NCBI RefSeq assembly: GCF_003173715.1
Contig: NZ_CP029550.1
Location: forward strand, 3,829,501 to 3,893,500
Origin: Methylobacterium durans
GTDB lineage: Bacteria; Pseudomonadota; Alphaproteobacteria; Rhizobiales; Beijerinckiaceae
Direction: 5' to 3'
DNA: 64,000 nucleotides
Below, in pieces: positions 56,523 to 64,000 of the stretch. The translations under genes and the position numbers were made by a program. Under the pieces are notes generated by a model. That model had not been told where the DNA came from. It saw only the letters and a program-made list of their open reading frames with translations, and searched no databases. Numbering within the stretch: position 1 is the stretch's first letter; every line of letters begins with the position of its first letter.

Positions 56523-57362
56523 ATGACTTCGCCCGCAGACTACGACCGCGATCTGATCTCGCTCCTCGACTTCCACGTCGAGGCCGGCGCCGACGCGGCA
56601 CTCGACGAGCGCCCGCACGACCGCTTCGGCGAGGCGGAAGAACGCCAGCCCGAACGTCGGCCGTCCGTCCCCCGCGCGGAGCCCGCGCCTGCCCGCGCGC
56701 CGTCGCGTCCGCCGCCTCCGCAGAGCACCTTCGGGCAGTCCGCCGCGGCCAAGCCCGGCGAGGCGGCGGGCGATGCCCGCGCGCGGGCCGCCGAGACGGC
56801 GACGCTGGAGGAACTGGAGGCGCTGCTCGCCGGATTCGACGGCTGCCCGCTCAAGTTCACGGCCAAGAACCTCGTCTTCGCCGACGGCAACCCGGCCGCG
56901 CGGGTCATGTTCGTGGGGGAGGCGCCGGGTGCCGACGAGGACCGGGTCGGCAAGCCCTTCATGGGGCGGTCCGGCCAGCTCCTCGACCGGATGATGGCGG
57001 CGATCGGCCTCGACCGATCGAGCGCCTACATCGCCAACATCGTGCCCTGGCGCCCGCCCGGCAACCGCAACCCGACGCCCCAGGAGGTGTCGGTCTGCAA
57101 GCCCTTCATCGAGCGGCAGATCGAGCTCGCCGACCCGGACCTGATCGTCTGTCTCGGCAGCCCGGCGACGCAGACGCTGACGGGCACGAAGGACGGCATC
57201 CTGAAGGCGCGCGGCCGCTTCTATCCCTACCGGTTGGCCAACCGCGAGGTGCGCGCGCTCGCGACGCTGCACCCGGCCTACCTGCTGCGCCAGCCGGTGC
57301 AGAAGCGGCTCGGGTGGCGGGATTTCCGGCTGGTGCGCGCGGCCCTCGACGGGAAGGCTTGA
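56523..57362 (+). CDS. Uracil-DNA glycosylase, family 4/5 type
   Basis: 279 residues. The N-terminal 85 are Pro/Ala/Arg-rich and unstructured; the catalytic part follows. LVFADGNPAARVMFVGEAPG has the active-site motif (GEAPGADEDRVGKPFMGRSG), NIVPWRPPGNRNPTP is the second block, and LATLHPAYLLR contains the HP motif. Cys in FDGCPL, SVCKPF and IVCLGS are in the places of Fe-S ligands, although the first CxxC is reduced to one Cys. It removes uracil from DNA. Divergent from ETF-QO. Confidence 0.9.
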   Translation: MTSPADYDRDLISLLDFHVEAGADAALDERPHDRFGEAEERQPERRPSVPRAEPAPARAPSRPPPPQSTFGQSAAAKPGEAAGDARARAAETATLEELEALLAGFDGCPLKFTAKNLVFADGNPAARVMFVGEAPGADEDRVGKPFMGRSGQLLDRMMAAIGLDRSSAYIANIVPWRPPGNRNPTPQEVSVCKPFIERQIELADPDLIVCLGSPATQTLTGTKDGILKARGRFYPYRLANREVRALATLHPAYLLRQPVQKRLGWRDFRLVRAALDGKA

Positions 57363-57457
57363 AACGGACGCGACCTTGGCCCAAGCGGAACCGTAGCTCC
57401 GGCGCGGCCATTGAATGGGCGGTTGCCGGTGGGTGATCTGTAACGGGTGGTGCGGCC

Positions 57458-58360
57458 ATGCGCTGGGAAGACTTCCGCAGTTCCGACAACGTCGAGGACC
57501 GGCGCGGCGAGGGCGGCGGCGGCGGCTTCGGCTTTCCCGGTGGCGGGGCCGGTGGCCTCGGCATCGGCACCATCGTCATCCTGATGATCATCGGCTGGGT
57601 CACCGGCATCAACCCGGCGATCCTGATCGGCGGCGCCGAGCAGATGACCCGCGGGCGCGAGAGCCAGGAGCAGGTCGACCCGCAGGCGCAGCAGCGCCGC
57701 AAGACGCCCCCGACCGACCAGAGCGGGCAATTCGCCGCCAAGATCCTCGGCAACACCGAGGATGTGTGGAGCACGGTGCTGCCGAACCAGACCGGCAAGC
57801 AATACCCGCCGACGCGGCTCGTCCTCTACAAGGGCGGCACCCGCAGCGGCTGCGGCTCGGCCCAGGCGGCGATGGGCCCGTTCTACTGCCCGCTCGACAA
57901 GAAGATCTACCTCGACACCTCCTTCTTCCAGGAGATGGGCCAGAAGTTCCGCGTGAAGGGCGACTTCGCCTACGCCTACGTGATCGCGCACGAGGTCGGC
58001 CACCACGTCCAGGACGTGCTCGGCATCCTCGGCAAGGTGCAGCAGCGCCAGCAGGCTTCGAGCAAGGTCGAGTCGAACCAACTCTCCGTGCGGGTCGAGC
58101 TGATGGCCGACTGCCTCGCCGGTGTCTGGGCAAAGAACTCGGACGACCGCTTCAATTCCCTGGAGCAGGGCGACATCGAGGAGGCCCTGCAGGCGGCGAG
58201 TGCCATCGGCGACGACAAGCTGCAGGAGCGCAGCCAGGGCTACGCGGTGCCCGATTCCTTCACGCACGGCTCGTCCGAGCAGCGGATGCGCTGGTTCATG
58301 ACCGGCTACAAGAGCGGCCAGACCAAGGCCTGCGACACGTTCCGCAGCGCGCGGAACTGA
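57458..58360 (+). CDS. Neutral zinc metallopeptidase (YpfJ family)
   Basis: 300 residues. A Gly-rich N-terminus with one membrane helix (GIGTIVILMIIGWVTGINPA) precedes a zincin domain with the metal site YVIAHEVGHHVQDVLG and the third-ligand region ELMADCLAGVWAKN. The motif GCGSAQAAMGPFYCPLDKKI has two Cys that may pair. The protein matches YpfJ/Zn_peptidase proteins of unknown substrate. It probably sits in the inner membrane with the protease outside. It starts at the ATG at 57458. Confidence 0.92.
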   Translation: MRWEDFRSSDNVEDRRGEGGGGGFGFPGGGAGGLGIGTIVILMIIGWVTGINPAILIGGAEQMTRGRESQEQVDPQAQQRRKTPPTDQSGQFAAKILGNTEDVWSTVLPNQTGKQYPPTRLVLYKGGTRSGCGSAQAAMGPFYCPLDKKIYLDTSFFQEMGQKFRVKGDFAYAYVIAHEVGHHVQDVLGILGKVQQRQQASSKVESNQLSVRVELMADCLAGVWAKNSDDRFNSLEQGDIEEALQAASAIGDDKLQERSQGYAVPDSFTHGSSEQRMRWFMTGYKSGQTKACDTFRSARN

Positions 58361-58375
58361 GGGCGCGACGGACTC

Positions 58376-58395
58376 CCTCTCCCGAACGGGAGAGG
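58376..58395. terminator. Bidirectional hairpin between the zinc peptidase and aspA
   Basis: CCTCTCCCG, AA, CGGGAGAGG: a perfect 9-bp stem with a 2-base loop, between the convergent stops at 58360 and 58405. No clear U-tract on either side. Confidence 0.55.
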
Positions 58396-58404
58396 TCGCG
58401 CTTC

Positions 58405-59919
<1,515 letters not shown>

Positions 59920-60004
59920 CGGGTCCTCCGGTCGACTCAGGGGCTCGGGTCGAGCCTAGCAGAGCCGCAGAAGCGTCGCAGGAATCGGACCGGGCCCCGC
60001 CCGA

Positions 60005-60835
60005 TCACGATTTGCTGCTGTCGGCATTCGGGAAGAACAGCTGCTCGCCCTCGATCCGGTAGTCGGCGATGGTCCGCTGCCCCTCGGGGGAGATCAGCCA
60101 GTCGACGAAGGCCTGACCCTCCTTCGCCTTCACCTGCGGGTGCTTCTCCGGGTTCACCAGCATGACGCCGTACTGGTTGAACAGGCGCTTGTCGCCCTGG
60201 ACCAGGATCGCTAGGTCGCCCCTGTTCTTGAACGCGAGCCAAGTGCCGCGGTCGGCGAGGATGTAGGCGTTCGCGGCCGAGGCGGTGTTCAGCGCCGGGC
60301 CCATGCCCTGCCCGACATCCTTGTACCACTCGCCCTTCACGGCGCCGAGGTCGAGACCGGCATCCTTCCAGTAGCGCAGCTCCGCCGCATGGGTGCCGGA
60401 CCGGTCCCCGCGCGACACGAAGGGCGCCTTCGCGGCGGCGATCCGGGCGAACGCCGCCGTCACGTCGCTGCTTTTGGCGCCGGCCGGATCCGCCTTCGGG
60501 CCGACCACCACGAAATCGTTGTACATGACGGCGTGTCGCTTCGGGGCGAAGCCCTCCGCGACGAACTTCTCCTCAGCGGCCCTGTCGTGGACGAAAACCA
60601 CGTCCGCGTCGCCGCGGCGGCCGACGTCGAGGGCCTGGCCGGTGCCGAGCGCCACCACCTTCACGCCGATCCCGGTCTTCTCGGTGAAGCGCGGCAGCAG
60701 GTGCTTGAACAGGCCCGACTGCTCGGTGGAGGTCGTCGAGGCCACCGTGATGGCGGTCTGCGGCTCGGCCGCCGCGGGCCCGGCGAGGAGGGCCGCGAGG
60801 CCGAGGCTCAGGAGGCTGCGGCGAAGGATGTCCAT
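60005..60835 (-). CDS. tupA: Tungstate/molybdate ABC transporter, binding protein (TupA-like)
   Basis: 276 residues. Signal peptide (RRSLLSLGLAALLAGPAAA), then a periplasmic binding fold with the TTST motif AITVASTTSTEQSGLFKHLL typical of TupA tungstate-binding proteins, VVALGTGQALDVGRRGDADV, FVSRGDRSGTHAAELRYW and GQGMGPALNTASAANAYILA. It captures tungstate in the periplasm for the TupBC complex encoded just upstream. Its start overlaps the ATPase stop by 28 bases. Ligand is inferred from the family; molybdate is possible. Confidence 0.9.
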   Translation of the reverse strand: MDILRRSLLSLGLAALLAGPAAAEPQTAITVASTTSTEQSGLFKHLLPRFTEKTGIGVKVVALGTGQALDVGRRGDADVVFVHDRAAEEKFVAEGFAPKRHAVMYNDFVVVGPKADPAGAKSSDVTAAFARIAAAKAPFVSRGDRSGTHAAELRYWKDAGLDLGAVKGEWYKDVGQGMGPALNTASAANAYILADRGTWLAFKNRGDLAILVQGDKRLFNQYGVMLVNPEKHPQVKAKEGQAFVDWLISPEGQRTIADYRIEGEQLFFPNADSSKS

Positions 60836-61533
60836 GGGAGTTCTCCCTTGATGTAGGCGCGGGCGTCCGCGGTGCGGGGTGAGAAAAGAACCTGCCGGGT
60901 CGGACCGTGCTCGACGGCGCGGCCCCCCGACATCACGATCACGTCGTCCGCGAGCCGCGCGACCTGACCGAGATTGTGCGAGACGATCAGTACCTTGGTG
61001 CCGGCCCGGGCCATCTCGGCGACGAGCGCCTCGATCGTCTCGGTCGCGGCCGGGTCGAGGCTCGCGGTCGGCTCGTCGAGGAGGAGAAGCTGCGGCTCCG
61101 TCGCCCAGGCGCGGGCCAGCGCGAGGCGCTGCTGCTCGCCGCCCGACAGCTTCGTCGCTGGGTCGCCGGCCCGCGCGCCGAGGCCGACCCGGTCGAGCGC
61201 CGCCGCGACGCGGGCGTTCCGCTCCGCCCGCCCGAGCCGCAGGGGTTCGAGGGCGAGGCCGAGATTGCGGGCGACGCTGGCGCGCACCAGGGCCGGGCGC
61301 TGGAACACGAAGGCGCGCCGGGCCGAACCGTCCGCGCCGATGCGGACCGCGCCCTCGCTCGGGGCGAGGAGGCCGTCGATCAGGCGAAGCGTCACGCTCT
61401 TGCCGGCGCCGTTCGGTCCGATCAGGGCGGTGATGCCGGGCGCCGCGATGGTGGCGTCGAGGCGGTCGAGGATGATGCGGCCGCCAGCGCGGTAGCCGAG
61501 CCCGTCGAGGCGGATCGGAAGCGCCGGGCTCAT
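60808..61533 (-). CDS. tupC: Tungstate ABC transporter ATPase (TupC-like)
   Basis: 241 residues. Walker A GPNGAGKSVT, Q-loop VFQRPALVR, signature LSGGEQQRLALAR, Walker B LLLLDEPTASLDP and the switch His in VLIVSHNLGQVARLAD. The ATG at 61533 overlaps the permease stop (ATGA). It energises the TupB permease and is encoded between the permease and the binding protein. Confidence 0.92.
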   Translation of the reverse strand: MSPALPIRLDGLGYRAGGRIILDRLDATIAAPGITALIGPNGAGKSVTLRLIDGLLAPSEGAVRIGADGSARRAFVFQRPALVRASVARNLGLALEPLRLGRAERNARVAAALDRVGLGARAGDPATKLSGGEQQRLALARAWATEPQLLLLDEPTASLDPAATETIEALVAEMARAGTKVLIVSHNLGQVARLADDVIVMSGGRAVEHGPTRQVLFSPRTADARAYIKGELPWTSFAAAS

Positions 61534-62225
61534 CCGTAGGCCCTCGCCGCGTAGGCCCGCAGGAGCGAGGCGGCGGCGTTCACCGCGACGACGAGCGCGA
61601 TCAGGACGAGGCCGAGCGCCAGCGCCAGGGCGAGGTCGCCCTTCTGCGTCTCCAGCGAGATCGCCGTCGTCATGGTCCGGGTGAAGCCGTCGATGTTGCC
61701 GCCGACGACGAGCACGGCGCCGATCTCCGAGATCGCCCGCCCGAAGGCGGCGAGCACCGCCGTCGAGAGCGAGAAGCGCACGTCGAAGATCAGGATTCCG
61801 GCCCGCCGCCACGCGGGCAGCCGCAGCGAGCGGAGCTGCTCGCCGAGATGCGCCTCCGCATCGGCCACGATCTGGCGGGTCAGCGCCGCGATCAGGGGTG
61901 TCACCAGGACGCTCTGGGCCGCCACGATCGCGGCGGGAGTGAAGAGGAGGCCGAATGGGCCGAAGGGCCCGGAGCGGGAGAGCAGCAGGTAGATCACGAG
62001 GCCGACGATGACCGGCGGCAGCCCCATCGAGGCGTTGAGCAGGCCGACGATGCCCTGTCGTCCGGGAAAGCGGAGCACGGCGACGAGCGCCCCGAGGGGG
62101 ATGCCGACCACGCAGCCGATCAGCACGGCGGACAGGCTCACGCGCAGGGACAGCCACGCGATGGCGAAGACCTCGCGGTCGAGGCCCGCAAGGCGCGAGA
62201 AGGTGTCGGACAGGGTCTCGGACAT
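61530..62225 (-). CDS. tupB: Tungstate ABC transporter permease (TupB-like)
   Basis: 231 residues with about five membrane helices (for example VSLSAVLIGCVVGIPLGALV, LPPVIVGLVIYLLLSR and ALALALGLVLIALVVAVNAA). The EAA-type contact loop FGRAISEIGAVLVVGGNIDG, a hallmark of TupB/CysT-type permeases, is followed by TTAISLETQKGDL. The ATG at 62225 (MSETLSDTF) is taken; a GTG at 62249 also opens the frame. First gene of the minus-strand tupBCA operon, divergent from its likely regulator. Confidence 0.92.
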   Translation of the reverse strand: MSETLSDTFSRLAGLDREVFAIAWLSLRVSLSAVLIGCVVGIPLGALVAVLRFPGRQGIVGLLNASMGLPPVIVGLVIYLLLSRSGPFGPFGLLFTPAAIVAAQSVLVTPLIAALTRQIVADAEAHLGEQLRSLRLPAWRRAGILIFDVRFSLSTAVLAAFGRAISEIGAVLVVGGNIDGFTRTMTTAISLETQKGDLALALALGLVLIALVVAVNAAASLLRAYAARAYG

Positions 62226-62296
62226 CGGCGGTGCTGCACGCTCCCTCACCTCATGCTAAGGGTGCCGGCGCAAATTCAATAGGAAAGCGGTTTCAT

Positions 62297-63289
62297 ATGA
62301 GAGCGGTGCTGCGCCTCTCGGGCTGCCTCGATCTCGGACACGGCACGCACTCCTTCGACGGCGCGCTCGAATTGCTCGCCGCGCTCGCCGACGAGCGATC
62401 GGTCCAGGGCGCCGCGCGCCGGCTCGGCATCTCCTACCGGTCGGCCTGGGGACGGATCGCGGCGCTCGAAGCCGCGTGCGGGCGGCCCGTCGCGACGAAG
62501 ACGAAGGGTCACGGCACCGTCCTGACCGCGTTCGGCGCGGACCTGCGCGCGGCGCTCTCGGAGGCGCGAGCCGCGACGCAGGGCCCTATCGAACTGGCCA
62601 GGGCGCATCTCGATGAACGCGTCGGCGCGCTCCTCGCACCCGCGCGGCTCCGCCTCGCCGTGAGCCACGACACCCTGCTATCGGCCGTGTTCGCCGGCCG
62701 CGTCGACGTCGAGGTCACGGTGGCCGGCAGCGCCGAGGCCCTGGCGAAGCTCGCGGCCGGTGCGGTCGACGGGGCGGGCTTCCATTTCGGCGCGCGCGAG
62801 CCCCGTCCGGGCTCGCCCTTCGCCGACGTGTTCCGTGACACGGGCCTGTCCGTGGTGCGCCTCTTCCTGCGCGAGCAGGGGCTGATGTTCGCGCGCGGCA
62901 ATCCGCACGGGCTGCGGAGCGTGGCCGACATCGCGGCCTCCGGCGCGCGCTACGTCAACCGCCAGCGGGGGGCCGGGACCCGCCTGTGGTTCGAGCGCCT
63001 GTGCGGCGAGGCGGGCCTCGGCCCAGCCGATATCCGGGGATTCGACACGGAGGAGTTCACCCACCAGGCGGTCGCCGCGATCATCTCGTCCGGCGCGGCC
63101 GATGTCGGGATGGGCACACGGGCGGTCGCCGCCCGCTTCGGCCTCGATTTCCTGCCGCTCGGCGAGGAGACCTACTTCCTCGCGACCCGCGCCGGCCCGG
63201 ACCATCCGGCTCTGGCAGGCGTCCGCGCCGCCATCGGCGAGCGGTCGCGGCAGGAGGTCGGCTACGCGCCGGCCGAGCCCGCGCGCTGA
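62297..63289 (+). CDS. ModE-like regulator with periplasmic-binding-like ligand domain
   Basis: 330 residues. N-terminal winged helix-turn-helix of the LysR/ModE type (ALADERSVQGAARRLGISYR, WGRIAALEAACGRPVATKTK) and a C-terminal substrate-binding-like domain (VSHDTLLSAVFAGRVDVEVT, GRNPHGLRSVADIAAS-like ANPHGLRSV, GTRLWFERLCGEAGLGPAD, EEFTHQAVAAIISSGAADVG). This is the layout of regulators that sense molybdate or tungstate with a binding-protein domain. It is divergent from tupBCA and shares a 71-bp region with it, so it probably controls the transporter. AGGAAAG precedes the ATG at 62297. Confidence 0.87.
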   Translation: MRAVLRLSGCLDLGHGTHSFDGALELLAALADERSVQGAARRLGISYRSAWGRIAALEAACGRPVATKTKGHGTVLTAFGADLRAALSEARAATQGPIELARAHLDERVGALLAPARLRLAVSHDTLLSAVFAGRVDVEVTVAGSAEALAKLAAGAVDGAGFHFGAREPRPGSPFADVFRDTGLSVVRLFLREQGLMFARGNPHGLRSVADIAASGARYVNRQRGAGTRLWFERLCGEAGLGPADIRGFDTEEFTHQAVAAIISSGAADVGMGTRAVAARFGLDFLPLGEETYFLATRAGPDHPALAGVRAAIGERSRQEVGYAPAEPAR

Positions 63290-63295
63290 CCGGCC

Positions 63296-64000
63296 CTACC
63301 AGAGTGCGGCATGCGGGTGGAACAGGATCGTGTCGCCCGCCTGAACGCCCGTCGCGTCGTCGGGAAGTTCCGCGAGGCCGTCGCTGCCGGTGAGCGAGGT
63401 GATGATGCCGGCCCCGTCCTGGGCGAATTTGACGGCCTCGACCGTTCCGTCCTCGGCCCGCTTCAGGCAGACGCGGACGAACTCGCGCCGGCCCGTCTTC
63501 TTCCGGTAGGCGAAGGCCGCCCGCACCGGCACTCCGAGGGGCGGCGTGTAGCGGCCGCCGCCGAGCCGGGCGAGGAGGGGGCGCACGACGAAGAGCAACG
63601 TCACGTAGACGGCGACCGGGTTGCCGGGCAGCCCGACGAAGGGCGTTCCCCCGACGACGCCCATGGCGACGGGGCGGCCGGGCTTGATCGCGAGTCGCCA
63701 GAGCACGAGGCGGCCCGCGGCCTCGACGGCATTCTTGACGTGGTCCTCCTCGCCCGTCGAGACGCCGCCCGAGGTGAGGATGAGATCGTGACTCTCCGCC
63801 GCTCGCGCGATGTGCGCGATCAACGTGCCGGCGTCGTCGCGGAGGATCCCGAGATCATCGACCTCGACCCCGAGGCGCCGCAGCAGGGCCGCCAGCATCA
63901 CCCGGTTCGAATCGTGGATCGCGCCGGGATTCAGGTGGGTGCCCGGCTCGCTCAGCTCGTTCCCGGTCGAGAACAGGGCGACCCGCAGGCGCCGCCGGAC
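63296..64000 (-). CDS. moeA: Molybdopterin molybdenumtransferase MoeA, C-terminal part
   Basis: The frame enters from the window's right edge and ends at 63296; 234 residues are visible. Seen: RLRVALFSTGNELSEPG and HDSNRVMMLAALLRRLGVEV of the MoCF-binding domain, SHDLILTSGGVSTGEEDHVK, MGVVGGTPFVGLPGNPVAVY and the C-terminal beta-barrel end. MoeA inserts molybdate into molybdopterin. The gene converges with the ModE-like regulator and lies beside the tungstate transporter, which fits a metal-cofactor cluster. Confidence 0.93.
   Translation of the reverse strand, partial: VRRRLRVALFSTGNELSEPGTHLNPGAIHDSNRVMLAALLRRLGVEVDDLGILRDDAGTLIAHIARAAESHDLILTSGGVSTGEEDHVKNAVEAAGRLVLWRLAIKPGRPVAMGVVGGTPFVGLPGNPVAVYVTLLFVVRPLLARLGGGRYTPPLGVPVRAAFAYRKKTGRREFVRVCLKRAEDGTVEAVKFAQDGAGIITSLTGSDGLAELPDDATGVQAGDTILFHPHAALW

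Noticed and set aside
54657..57272. Extension of ETF-QO upstream of 56330
   Set aside because: No conserved sequence before MALPERE; a good GGAGGA box marks 56330 as the start.
54747..57362. 871-codon plus-strand frame that contains the uracil-DNA glycosylase
   Set aside because: Only the part from 56523 is conserved; the rest is antisense to ETF-QO.

Overview
The window is 64 kb of GC-rich chromosome with dense genes, many overlapping start/stop codons and few spacers. Gene content and order (carA/yqeY/dnaG/rpoD, RpoH and CIRCE signals at groESL, an Entner-Doudoroff pair, an Anbu cluster, ETF:ubiquinone oxidoreductase, a family 4/5 uracil-DNA glycosylase) point to an alphaproteobacterium of the Hyphomicrobiales/Rhizobiales. 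The protein style resembles Methylobacterium/Methylorubrum; this is inference from gene style, since no 16S gene is present.

Layout. 1-5.2 kb: 5' end of carA (minus strand), then yqeY, dnaG and rpoD (replication/transcription macromolecular-synthesis region). 5.3-9.7 kb: a class III nucleotidyl cyclase, then a TPP riboswitch and thiO-thiS-thiG-thiE. 9.8-11.6 kb: an orphan ABC exporter. 11.6-15.7 kb: a minus-strand four-gene cluster for the proteasome-like protease Anbu, a transglutaminase, an alpha-E protein and a circularly permuted ATP-grasp enzyme. 16-18.7 kb: radC and map, an ancestral operon split by an IS630-family element. 18.9-20.4 kb: a zinc-finger protein and a FAD monooxygenase.

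20.4-31.9 kb: an integrative element inserted in the 3' end of tRNA-Leu(UAA), bounded by 18-bp direct repeats. It carries a tyrosine integrase next to the tRNA, a serine recombinase, a small helix-turn-helix-like gene broken by an IS3-family element, a secreted Cys/Met-rich peptide, a three-gene bacteriophytochrome signalling operon (phytochrome kinase, Rcp1-like regulator, hybrid kinase) and three uncharacterised genes near the right end. This is the main accessory region and the best candidate for something little described.

32-43.6 kb: an MliC-like lysozyme inhibitor, edd-eda behind a perfect LacI-type palindrome, a Crp/Fnr regulator, small exported proteins, an SbmA/YddA-like ABC transporter, groES-groEL and a CorA transporter. 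43.6-51.6 kb: a methyltransferase, glyS/glyQ, an S49 peptidase, a His-rich exported protein, a TrmN6-like methyltransferase, a DUF2007 protein and a polyprenyl diphosphate synthase. 51.6-59.9 kb: ispE, a TPR lipoprotein-like gene, ETF-QO, a uracil-DNA glycosylase, a YpfJ-type zinc metallopeptidase and aspartate ammonia-lyase. 60-64 kb: a tungstate ABC transporter (binding protein, ATPase, permease), a divergent ModE-like regulator with a ligand-binding domain, and the C-terminal part of moeA.

Three core genes (an exported protein at 39.5 kb, corA, the TPR gene) each lack exactly one base in a G/C homopolymer. This looks more like residual sequencing error than gene decay, and it should be checked before those genes are called pseudogenes.
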